A stretch of DNA of 64,000 nucleotides from a beta proteobacterium AAP65 (GTDB lineage: Bacteria > Pseudomonadota > Gammaproteobacteria > Burkholderiales > Burkholderiaceae_C), in contig LJHW01000018.1 of NCBI GenBank assembly GCA_001295865.1, positions 23,766-87,765 on the forward strand, in the 5' to 3' direction. The notes under the pieces are model-generated. The model was not told the DNA's origin and did not search any database. It saw only the letters and a program-made list of their open reading frames with translations. Below are positions 26,132-33,038 of this stretch, piece by piece; within the stretch, counting starts at the first letter, position 1, and every line of letters begins with the position of its first letter. Made by a program: the position numbers and the translations under genes.

Positions 26132-26596
26132 ATGGCAACCAAGAAGACCGCTCCCCAAGCCGCCCCCAAGGCCGCTGCCAAGCCCGCCGCGAAGCCTGCT
26201 GCCAAGAAGGCCGCTGCTGCGCCCGCCAAGGCCGTGAAGGCCGTGAAGGCCGCCGCCCCGGCCAAGCCCGTGGCAGCCCCCAAGCCCATCAAGACCGCGC
26301 TGAACAAGACCGGCCTCGTGGCGCACCTGGCCGAGCAGACCGGTGCCGAGCCCAAGGTCGTGAAGGCCGTCGTGGCCGCGCTGGAAAGCACCGTGCTGAT
26401 GTCGGTGCACAAGAAGGGCCTGGGCGAGTTCACGATGCCCGGCCTGTTCAAGGTCAGCGTCGTCAATGTGCCGGCCAAGAAGAAGCGCACCGGCATCGAC
26501 CCCTTCACCAAGCAAGAGCGTGTGTTTGCCGCCAAGCCTGCCACCGTGAAGATCAAGGTGCGCGCGCTGAAGAAGCTGAAGGACGCCGCGCTCTGA
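26132..26596 (+). CDS. HU-family DNA-binding protein with histone-H1-like N-terminal tail
   Basis: The 154-residue protein has a Lys/Ala/Pro-rich tail of about 52 residues built on AAPKAA, KPAAK and KAVKAV-like repeats, followed by a complete HU/IHF domain: LNKTGLVAHLAEQTGA, VVKAVVAALESTVL, KKGLGEFTMPGLFKVSV and a basic arm RTGIDPFTKQERVFAAK. It should bind and compact DNA, with the tail behaving like eukaryotic histone H1. This fusion is typical of Burkholderiales and relatives such as Bordetella. The ATG at 26132 starts the tail. It has its own promoter and a strong terminator, so it is expressed as a single gene. Confidence 0.92.
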   Translation: MATKKTAPQAAPKAAAKPAAKPAAKKAAAAPAKAVKAVKAAAPAKPVAAPKPIKTALNKTGLVAHLAEQTGAEPKVVKAVVAALESTVLMSVHKKGLGEFTMPGLFKVSVVNVPAKKKRTGIDPFTKQERVFAAKPATVKIKVRALKKLKDAAL

Positions 26597-26647
26597 TGCG
26601 CGCAGGCGCCGCCCGGTGCGGCGCACGCTCTCGCATGCGAGACACCC

Positions 26648-26671
26648 AGGCGCCCCGCGGGGCGCCTTTTT
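26648..26671 (+). terminator. Intrinsic terminator of the HU/H1-like gene
   Basis: A perfect 9-bp stem (AGGCGCCCC with GGGGCGCCT, 26648-26656 and 26659-26667) runs into a T tract ending at 26671. It lies about 50 bases after the stop codon. Confidence 0.9.
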
Positions 26672-26729
26672 CATGGCCGGCCGCTGCGGTTTGCGGGCAG
26701 CATCGGCCCTTTTCTGCAGGAGACCGGGC

Positions 26730-27500
26730 ATGGGTTTCGATTTCAAGGGCCGCCGCGTGCTGGTGGCCGGCGGCAGCCGCGGCATCGGCCGCGCCATCGC
26801 GCTGAACTTCGCCGCGGCCGGGGCCGATGTGGCGCTGTGTGCACGCGGCGCCGAGGCACTGGAAAGTGCGCGGCAGGACATCGCCCGCCACGGTGGGCGT
26901 GTGCACGCTGCCGTGTGCGACCTGGCCCAGGCCGCCGACATCGAAGCGTGGGTGCCCGCGGCCGCCGAGGCCTTGGGTGGCATCGACGTGCTCGTCAACA
27001 ACGCCTCGGGCTTCGGCATGGCCGATGACGAAGACGGCTGGGCCAGCGGCCTGGCGGTGGACGTCATGGCCATGGTGCGCTGCTCGCGCGCGGCGCTGCC
27101 TTGGCTGGTGCAGGCGGCGGCCGGCTTGCCCGGCGGCGCGAGCATCGTGCACGTTTCTTCCATCTCGGCCCAGCGGCCCTCGGTGCGTGCGGCGCCTTAT
27201 GCGGCCGTGAAGGCCGCCATGAACAGCTACACCGGCAGCCAGGCCGCGCGCTGGTGCCGCGAGGGTGTGCGCGTGAACGCCATCGCACCGGGCTCGGTGG
27301 AGTTCCCGGGCGGGGTGTGGGAACAGCGCAAGACCGACAACCCGGCGCTCTACGAACGCACACGCGCCAGCATCCCGGCCGGCCGCATGGGCACGCCCGA
27401 CGAGATCGCGGAGGTGGCGCTGTTCCTGGCTTCGGCCCATGCACGTTGGATCACGGGGCAGGTGCTCACGGTGGACGGCGGGCAGCTGTTGGGCGTTTGA
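26730..27500 (+). CDS. Short-chain dehydrogenase/reductase, classical type
   Basis: The 256-residue protein has the cofactor loop VAGGSRGIGRAIAL, the NNAS motif VLVNNASGFG, the catalytic Ser in VHVSSISAQ, and Tyr-x3-Lys in PYAAVKAAMNSY. The C-terminal ITGQVLTVDGGQ is typical of SDRs. An Ala replaces the first Thr/Ser of TGxxxGxG. It most resembles NADP-dependent 3-oxoacyl-ACP reductase-like enzymes, but the substrate is not determinable. GCAGGAG lies at 26716-26722, supporting the ATG at 26730. A long in-frame extension upstream crosses the HU terminator and is not coding. Confidence 0.9.
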   Translation: MGFDFKGRRVLVAGGSRGIGRAIALNFAAAGADVALCARGAEALESARQDIARHGGRVHAAVCDLAQAADIEAWVPAAAEALGGIDVLVNNASGFGMADDEDGWASGLAVDVMAMVRCSRAALPWLVQAAAGLPGGASIVHVSSISAQRPSVRAAPYAAVKAAMNSYTGSQAARWCREGVRVNAIAPGSVEFPGGVWEQRKTDNPALYERTRASIPAGRMGTPDEIAEVALFLASAHARWITGQVLTVDGGQLLGV

Positions 27501-27544
27501 GCCCCGGGCCGGCCGGCGCCACTGGCGCCGCTACAGTGCCAGCC

Positions 27545-28312
27545 ATGAGCCGACTGAACGAAGAATTCCGCCGCCTCTACCTGCCGGCCGACGGCAGCGC
27601 TGCCGATGGCGCCACCGGCAACACCGCCCGGGCGCTGGTGCTGGAAGTGGCGCGGCCCGCATCGTGGCGGGCGCTGGGCGCTGTCTGGCAAGCGGTGCAG
27701 GCCGATTTCGGCTGGCCGGCGCCGGCCATCGCCGTCAACGGGGTGGATGGCCTGCAGCTGTGGTTTTCGGTGGCCGAGCCGGTGCCCCTGGCCGAGGCGC
27801 AAGCCGTGCTGCGGGGCCTCACGCAGCGTTACCTGGCCGAACTGGCCAGCCACCGTGTTGCGGCCTGGCCCGCGGCCGCGCCGCTGGCGGCCCTGGCGTG
27901 GCCGGCGGTGCCCGCCTTGCTGCCGGCGCCGGTGATGCAGGGGGCCGACGCCGTGTGGTCGGCCTTCGTGGCGCCCGACCTCGCGGCGATCTTTGAAGAC
28001 ACCCCCTGGCTCGACCTGCCACCCGGCGGCGAGGGCCAGGCTGCGCTGCTCGCGCGTTGCCGCAGCGTGCCGCCAGGCCCGTGGCAGGCGGCTTGCGTTG
28101 CGCTGGCGGTTCGTGGCCCCGTTGTTGCACCCGCACCCGCGGTGGCATTGGCACCAGCTTCTCTGCCGGCCCTCACGAGTGACGGCGGCCATGACGCGCC
28201 GCGCCAGGGCGCGGCGCAGGCGCGCGAGTTCCTCTTGCGCGTGCTGCAGGACGAAAGCGCGCCGCTGGCGCTGCGTGTGGAGGCCGCCAAGGCGCTGATG
28301 TTGCCGGGCTGA
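27545..28312 (+). CDS. Conserved hypothetical protein, possible primase-type fold not excluded
   Basis: The 255-residue protein begins MSRLNEEFRRLYLP and includes LVLEVARPASWRALGAVWQAVQADF and NGVDGLQLWFSVAEPVPLAEA. These recall small Burkholderiales proteins of unknown function. The C-terminal helix AREFLLRVLQDESAPLALRVEAAKALM is predicted amphipathic. An Ala/Pro-rich linker separates two halves. No signal peptide or membrane segment is seen. It starts 44 bases after the SDR gene and is probably in its operon. I do not assign a function. Confidence 0.6.
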   Translation: MSRLNEEFRRLYLPADGSAADGATGNTARALVLEVARPASWRALGAVWQAVQADFGWPAPAIAVNGVDGLQLWFSVAEPVPLAEAQAVLRGLTQRYLAELASHRVAAWPAAAPLAALAWPAVPALLPAPVMQGADAVWSAFVAPDLAAIFEDTPWLDLPPGGEGQAALLARCRSVPPGPWQAACVALAVRGPVVAPAPAVALAPASLPALTSDGGHDAPRQGAAQAREFLLRVLQDESAPLALRVEAAKALMLPG

Positions 28313-28442
28313 GCTGTCGGGCAGATGTGATCGGCCGCGATGACTGGCGTGCGTCGGCGCTTTTGACAAGTTCGTTACGAGGCGTCACCCGGTGCGTCCT
28401 GATGGGCGCGCAAGTCCTTGCTGTGCAACGTTAAAGGACTGG

Positions 28443-28459
28443 TGGCACGGTGGGTGCTT
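28443..28459 (+). promoter_or_regulatory. Predicted sigma-54 promoter of PEP-CTERM gene
   Basis: TGGCACG is followed by GTGG and GTGCTTT, so the invariant GG (28444-28445) and GC (28456-28457) are exactly ten bases apart, as RpoN promoters require. The -24 element is perfect and the -12 element differs by one base. It lies 67 bases before the start codon. RpoN control of PEP-CTERM genes through PrsK/PrsR is known in other betaproteobacteria. Confidence 0.7.
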
Positions 28460-28525
28460 TGTGAACGGTCAAGGCGCAACGTGCAGCGCGCGCGCCACCC
28501 GACAACATCCGAGGAGGGACACCCC

Positions 28526-29083
28526 ATGAAACTTTTCACCACCCTGAAGACCGCAGCGCTCGGTCTCGCACTGGTCGGCGCTTGCCACACTGCTTCGGCC
28601 GCCGTCTGGACCCAGACCATCGACCCCAACCCCGATGTCGTGGTGCCGCCCAGCGTGACGCTGAACTTCGACCTGTCGACGGTCGGGTTCGATGCCGGCA
28701 ACGACTTCATCACCAGCTTTGTCTTCAGCTTCGTCACGCGTGACGACGCTGCCGACCCGCGCTTCTTCCGCGCCGAGTGGGTGTTTGCTGATCTGCCGGG
28801 CTTGCTGTCCGACGGCTTGTGGACCGGTGTCGGCACCTACAGCACGGGCACGTCGCTGGCCGGCCTGTTCGAGCTGAACAGCGACGGCAAGTTGACGGCC
28901 ACGATCAGCAGCGCACCCGTGTTGGGCTTGTACACCGGCGATTTCATCTTTGAACAGGCCACGCTGACCGCTACGGGCACCGAAGGCTCGGTGAACACCC
29001 CCGTGCCCGAACCCGGCACGCTGGCTCTGGTGGGCCTGGCGCTGGCCGGCCTGGGCCTGCGCCGCCGCGCGGCCCGCGGCTGA
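28526..29083 (+). CDS. PEP-CTERM sorted exported protein
   Basis: The 185-residue protein has a signal peptide (MKLFTTLKTAALGLALVGA, cleavage after about residue 26) and a C-terminal PEP-CTERM sorting signal: VPEPGTLALVGLAL, a hydrophobic helix and RRR at about 173-181. Exosortase/archaeosortase systems are proposed to process such tails for delivery to the cell surface or exopolysaccharide. The mature part is a beta-rich, Asp/Thr-rich domain of unknown role. GAGGAGG at 28511-28517 is a strong ribosome binding site. No exosortase gene is present in this window. Confidence 0.9.
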   Translation: MKLFTTLKTAALGLALVGACHTASAAVWTQTIDPNPDVVVPPSVTLNFDLSTVGFDAGNDFITSFVFSFVTRDDAADPRFFRAEWVFADLPGLLSDGLWTGVGTYSTGTSLAGLFELNSDGKLTATISSAPVLGLYTGDFIFEQATLTATGTEGSVNTPVPEPGTLALVGLALAGLGLRRRAARG

Positions 29084-29131
29084 GCGGCACGCACCCCTGA
29101 CGCGCGCCTGTCGGCCGCGTTGGGATGTTCT

Positions 29132-29155
29132 GCAAGCCCGCCTCTGGCGGGCTTT
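29132..29155 (+). terminator. Intrinsic terminator of PEP-CTERM gene
   Basis: A 9-bp perfect stem (AAGCCCGCC with GGCGGGCTT, loop TCT) is followed by a T5 run. It begins about 50 bases after the PEP-CTERM stop. Confidence 0.92.
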
Positions 29156-29187
29156 TTCGTGGGCTTTTTCGAGGGCGTTTGCCGGGC

Positions 29188-31248
29188 TCAGCCGCCGGCC
29201 TGCGCCCGCGCCCGCCAGAAGCTCGCGTCGATCAGCTGCTCGGCCCCGCTGCGTTCGTTCACCAGCCACAGCTGCGAGCCGCAGGCGCTGACGCGTGCCA
29301 CCTCGCCCACGTGGCGCCCCGCGCTCACGCGCCGGCCCAGCGCGTTGGCCGGGAAATCTGCAGCCGCGGCCAATTGCTGCAGCGGCAGCACCTCGCGCGC
29401 ATCACCGGCCAGGCGCAGGCGCTGCACCAGCGACGCCAGCAGCGGGTTGGCGGCATCGGCCGGTGAAAGCAGCACCACCAGCTTGGCCATGGCGCGGCTG
29501 AAGGCCACGTTGACGAGGCGCTGCGCATCTTCGGTCTGCAGAAAGGGCTGTGCGCCGTCGGCGGGGTCGAACAAGACCACCGGGGCTTCGCTGCCCTGGG
29601 CGCGGTGCACGGTGCTGACTTTCACCGCATCGGGCAATCCGCGCGCCTGCAGGCAGCGGCGGATGAGCGCACGCTGCGCACGGAAGGGCGTCAGCACGAT
29701 CAGCTCGTGCGGCTGCCAGGCGCCGCTGGCCAGCGCTTGTTCGACGATGTGGGCGATGGTCTCGGCCGACTCGCGCCGCACCGGCCCTCGCTCGTGCGCC
29801 GACCAGCCGCCATCACGCTGCACGGCTTGCACGTGCACGTGGGTGTCCGCGGGGATGTCGCCCAGGGCCCGTTCGCGCGCGGTGGCCCAGGCCGGCGATG
29901 CCAGCGCATCGCCCGCCACACGCAGCACGCCGCCGTAGAAACACTGGCTGACGAGCTCACCGATGGGTGCGGCCATGCGCGACTGTTCATCGAGCAGCGC
30001 CACCTGCGGCGTGCTGGAAGCCGGGCCGCGCGGCATCTCGGCAAAGGGCGATCGCCCCAGCCAGCGCCGCGCCTCGCGCTCGGGGGCGCGCTGCACGGGG
30101 CCCAGCTGTTGCGGGTCGCCAGCGAAGAGCCATTGCCGCGCCAGCGGCATCAGCACCAGGGCCTGGGCCAGGCTCACCTGGCTGGCTTCGTCGAAGACCA
30201 GCAGGTCGAAGGGCGGCTCATCACCCGCTTCGTCCGGTGCCAGCGCACGCAACGTCTTGAGCGTGAAGGTGGCGCGTGTGGTGGTCATGGCCGCCAGGCG
30301 GCAGCGGCGCAGCACCTGCAGCGAAGCCGCCCGCAGTTCGTCGCGCAGCGCGGCCACGCGGTCGGCCCAGGCCTTGAGCGCCACGGCGTCGCGGGCCGAA
30401 GGTCGCGCCGCCTCGGCCCGCGCCAGGCGCGCGATGAGGCCGGTGTCGTCGGTGGGCAGCAGGTGCTCGCGGCCGGCGTAGGCCGCGGCGTCGAAGCGTG
30501 TGCCCAGGCGCTGCACATCGGGCCGCAGCGCCTCGCGCCGGCCCTTCTGCAAGGCCTTGTCGACAGCCAGCGTCGCGATGTCCACCGCGTGGTTGGTGGT
30601 GGACAGCAGCAGCACGCGCGCCTGCGGCCGGGTGGCCATGTATTCGGCCAGCAGCACGCCCAGCGCGGTGGTCTTGCCGGTGCCCGGTGGGCCCCAGAGA
30701 TAAGCACAGCGCTGCGCGGCCAGGCCCAGGGCCGCGTGTTGCGCGGGGCGCAGCCAGCGGAAGGGCTCGCCCGTCAGCGCAGGGCCCGCAGGCGCCGCCG
30801 CGGGCCGGGCCAACGCGGGCAGCAAGGCCCAGGCGCGTTCGGCCCAGGGTGTGTCCCACCAGGCATCGGCCACGGCCTGCAGGAAACGCGGGGGGTAGAG
30901 GCGGATCAGCAGGCCTGGCGCGGGCGGTGGCGCCGTGGCGTTCTGCAGCACCAGCTCGTCGTCTTCGGGCCGCACGGCCAGCACGCTGGCGCCGCCGCCA
31001 CGCGCATTGGTGCGTGTTTCGCCGGGTGCCACGCCCCACCAGGCCGAGGCGCCATCGAGGCTGTCGTCCAACAGCGCCTGCGCCGCCGCCGCGCCCGGGC
31101 GCTGGCCTTCGGCGTACACATAACCCGGCTCCAGGCGCACGCGCCACAGCGCGCCCTCGGGCTCGCGCTGCAGCACCTTGAAATCGTAGTAAGCGGGGGT
31201 GGCGGCCAGTTCGGCGTCGACGGCGGCGCGAAGCTCGGCCAGGCTCAT
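29188..31248 (-). CDS. SF1-type DNA/RNA helicase (AAA_11/AAA_12, Upf1-like)
   Basis: The 686-residue protein has an N-terminal region of about 170 residues, then helicase motifs: Walker A GPPGTGKTTALG, motif Ia LLLSTTNHAVD, Walker B LLVFDEASQVS, motif III LFAGDPQQLGP, motif IV-like LLDEQSRM and VLTPFRAQRALIR, motif V VSTVHRAQGSEAPVVLF and motif VI LVNVAFSRAMAKLVVL. These fit the Upf1-like SF1B group. The order is complete, so it should be an active ATPase. The biological role (RNA processing, repair or defence) is not shown by its neighbours. The C-terminus has a small beta-rich domain. Confidence 0.88.
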   Translation of the reverse strand: MSLAELRAAVDAELAATPAYYDFKVLQREPEGALWRVRLEPGYVYAEGQRPGAAAAQALLDDSLDGASAWWGVAPGETRTNARGGGASVLAVRPEDDELVLQNATAPPPAPGLLIRLYPPRFLQAVADAWWDTPWAERAWALLPALARPAAAPAGPALTGEPFRWLRPAQHAALGLAAQRCAYLWGPPGTGKTTALGVLLAEYMATRPQARVLLLSTTNHAVDIATLAVDKALQKGRREALRPDVQRLGTRFDAAAYAGREHLLPTDDTGLIARLARAEAARPSARDAVALKAWADRVAALRDELRAASLQVLRRCRLAAMTTTRATFTLKTLRALAPDEAGDEPPFDLLVFDEASQVSLAQALVLMPLARQWLFAGDPQQLGPVQRAPEREARRWLGRSPFAEMPRGPASSTPQVALLDEQSRMAAPIGELVSQCFYGGVLRVAGDALASPAWATARERALGDIPADTHVHVQAVQRDGGWSAHERGPVRRESAETIAHIVEQALASGAWQPHELIVLTPFRAQRALIRRCLQARGLPDAVKVSTVHRAQGSEAPVVLFDPADGAQPFLQTEDAQRLVNVAFSRAMAKLVVLLSPADAANPLLASLVQRLRLAGDAREVLPLQQLAAAADFPANALGRRVSAGRHVGEVARVSACGSQLWLVNERSGAEQLIDASFWRARAQAGG

Positions 31249-31350
31249 GGCAAGGAGAACAAGATCGGCAAGAGGCTGCGCCGGGTCAGCGCCAGGCGCA
31301 GGCGGGCGCGAACTGTAGCGGCCGCGGGCCGCCCCTGCCGGCGCGCGGCT

Positions 31351-31848
31351 TCAGGCCGCGGCAGCGGCTGCAGCGGGCCAGCTGGCCGACTGGGGCCGCG
31401 GCAGACCGGCGGGGCGCAGCTGGTGCAGCTTGTGTGAGGGCAACACTGGCACGGCTTCGGCCGTGCGGGTGGCGGCCAGCACCTGCGTCAAGGTGGCCTG
31501 CCAGGGCAAGGCGTGCGCCAAGCGGTTGGCCGAGACGATGGCATCGAGCTCGTTTTGCGGCGCCTGCCCCTGGCCGAGGAACTGCAGGTTGGTCGTGACG
31601 TAATTGGGGTCCTTGAGCATGAAGACGCCGCGGCGCAGCTCTATCCATTCCCAGCCCACGCCGACGATCATCGAACCCACCGTGCCGACCCACACCGTGT
31701 CACCGTGGCGCAGGTCGTCCTGCCCCGCCAGAGAGTTTGGGCTGACCGACGATTGCACGTGAACGAATGCCGGCCATTGCGCACTATCGTCCGGAATCAT
31801 CCATGGGCAGGTGGGCCACGAACACAATTGCCATGCTGTGATGCTCAT
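31351..31848 (-). CDS. Hypothetical protein divergent from LuxR-type gene
   Basis: The 165-residue protein begins MSITAWQLCSWPTCPWMIPDDS, with several Trp and Cys near the N-terminus, and includes LRHGDTVWVGTVGSMIVGVGWEWIELRRGVFMLKDPNYVTTNL (two short beta-rich blocks). The last 12 residues are mostly Ala. No known family was recognised. It faces the LuxR-type gene across 116 bases that contain one ACCTACA half-site identical to an arm of the lux-box-like dyad at 32706, so it may be controlled by the same regulator. The start has no strong ribosome binding site. Confidence 0.55.
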   Translation of the reverse strand: MSITAWQLCSWPTCPWMIPDDSAQWPAFVHVQSSVSPNSLAGQDDLRHGDTVWVGTVGSMIVGVGWEWIELRRGVFMLKDPNYVTTNLQFLGQGQAPQNELDAIVSANRLAHALPWQATLTQVLAATRTAEAVPVLPSHKLHQLRPAGLPRPQSASWPAAAAAAA

Positions 31849-31964
31849 CGGGGGTCCTTTCGTCGTGTCGTCGGTTGTTGTGAGTGGGGGTGGATCGTGC
31901 GCAGTGCAGCGGGTGTCCGCAACCTACAAACCTTGGTGGCGGCGAACGTGAGGGCGACAAGCCG

Positions 31965-32678
31965 ATGAGGCACCAGGACTACATGGACGTGCGCGAGTCG
32001 GGCGACCGCGCCACCTTCGAAAGCCGTTTGATCCGCTTCGCGCAGGCCATGGACTTCGGCATCGTCACCGCCGCCCTGGCCATCGAAAGGCCGGGCCGCA
32101 CGGCGTCCTTCGAAGTTGTTGGCAACGTACCGCAAGGTTTCATCGATGCTTCCCGCAGCATGGAGCGCACCGAACGCGACCCGGTGCACAAGCGCCTGAA
32201 GAGCTGGCACGTGCCGTTCAGCTACGACCAGAACCTTTACGTGGAAGAAGACGCGGCCGACCTCTGGGAGAGCCAGGCGCCCTGGGGCTACCGTACCGGC
32301 ATCGCGATGGCGTTGCACCTGCCCGGCGGCCGGCATTTCCTCTTGGGGGTGGATCGCCCCGAGCCCCTGCCCAGCGACGACGACCAGCTCACACGCATGG
32401 TGGCCGACCTGCAACTGCTGGCGGTTTACGCGCAGGAAACCGCCAACCGCGTGCTGGCCGAGCCCGAAGAGCCCGCCGAGCCGCTGGAAAAGCTGAGCCC
32501 GCGCGAGCGTGAAGTGCTGCGCTGGACGCGCGACGGCAAGTCTTCGTGGGCCGTGGGCCAGATCCTCAGCCTTTCGGAGCACTCGGTGAACTTCCACCTG
32601 CGCAACGCCTGCCGCAAGCTGGGCGTGGCGGGCAAGCACATGGCCGTTCTGAAGGCCATTTCGCTGCGCCTGATCTGA
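31965..32678 (+). CDS. LuxR-type regulator with autoinducer-binding domain (LuxR solo)
   Basis: The 237-residue protein has an N-terminal autoinducer-binding-like domain (about 10-160) and a C-terminal LuxR helix-turn-helix: KLSPREREVLRWTRDGKSSWAVGQILSLS and HLRNACRKLGV. The ligand domain keeps Asp72-Pro73 in TERDPVHKRL and Gly112, but positions of the conserved Trp57 and Tyr61 of TraR/LuxR are altered (NVPQGFIDAS), and Trp85 is Tyr87. No luxI homologue is nearby. It therefore may sense a non-standard ligand or act without acyl-homoserine lactone. A lux-box-like dyad and a micro-ORF follow. The ATG at 31965 begins the domain. Confidence 0.82.
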   Translation: MRHQDYMDVRESGDRATFESRLIRFAQAMDFGIVTAALAIERPGRTASFEVVGNVPQGFIDASRSMERTERDPVHKRLKSWHVPFSYDQNLYVEEDAADLWESQAPWGYRTGIAMALHLPGGRHFLLGVDRPEPLPSDDDQLTRMVADLQLLAVYAQETANRVLAEPEEPAEPLEKLSPREREVLRWTRDGKSSWAVGQILSLSEHSVNFHLRNACRKLGVAGKHMAVLKAISLRLI

Positions 32679-32705
32679 CCTAGCACCACCGATCAGCCGG
32701 TGTCA

Positions 32706-32725
32706 AGCTACAAGCGTATGTAGGT
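32706..32725 (+). promoter_or_regulatory. 20-bp lux-box-like dyad upstream of micro-ORF
   Basis: AGCTACAAGCGTATGTAGGT has 7-bp arms with one mismatch around a 6-bp spacer. Its length and its symmetry match LuxR-type operators. Its centre is about 42 bases before a plausible start site, with TCAAAT at 32748-32753 as a weak -10, the usual class II geometry. The LuxR-type gene ends 27 bases upstream. Confidence 0.65.
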
Positions 32726-32799
32726 TACGCCGTTCGAGGTACGTTGCTCAAATTCAGCCCAAGGTCACTTTCGACCGAACGGCGAGTTGGAGCAACACC

Positions 32800-32883
32800 A
32801 TGCAAGACACCTACGGCAGCGAATCGGCCAGCTTCCCCACCACCGGTGGCTGGATGACCTTTTTCAGCTGGATCTTTGGCTGA
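32800..32883 (+). CDS. 27-residue micro-ORF, candidate signal or effector peptide
   Basis: The 27-codon frame begins ATG at 32800 and ends TGA at 32881-32883. GGAG at 32789-32792 is seven bases upstream, an excellent ribosome binding site. The peptide has a polar, Ser/Thr-rich N-terminal half (MQDTYGSESASF), a Gly-Gly pair at residues 16-17, and a hydrophobic, aromatic C-terminal half WMTFFSWIFG. Cleavage after Gly-Gly would release a decapeptide, which is an inference only. It is framed by a lux-box-like dyad, a 3' stem-loop and a terminator, so it appears to be a free-standing transcription unit. It is too short for similarity to be judged by eye. No maturation or export gene is adjacent. 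Confidence 0.6.
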   Translation: MQDTYGSESASFPTTGGWMTFFSWIFG

Positions 32884-32888
32884 CTGCA

Positions 32889-32927
32889 GCGTGTGAAAAC
32901 CCGGTAAGTCATCCGCCGGTCACACGC
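32889..32927 (+). other. Stem-loop directly after the micro-ORF
   Basis: A perfect 8-bp outer stem GCGTGTGA/TCACACGC (32889-32896 and 32920-32927) encloses an inner CCGG/CCGG pairing. It starts five bases after the stop codon and has no T tract, so it is more likely an RNA stabiliser or regulatory structure than a terminator. Confidence 0.55.
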
Positions 32928-33000
32928 CCAGCCAGGCACCTTTTCAGGGAGCAGGCCTGCAAGATCAGGCCGCAACACGGGCGCAAAGATCGCCCCTCCG

Positions 33001-33038
33001 AAACGCACCGAGCCGCCGCCACGGTGCGTTTTTGTTTT
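33001..33038 (+). terminator. Intrinsic terminator of the micro-ORF transcript
   Basis: A 9-bp stem AACGCACCG/CGGTGCGTT (33002-33010 and 33022-33030, 11-base loop) runs into TTTGTTTT. It ends at the pbpC stop on the opposite strand and may act in both directions. Confidence 0.9.
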
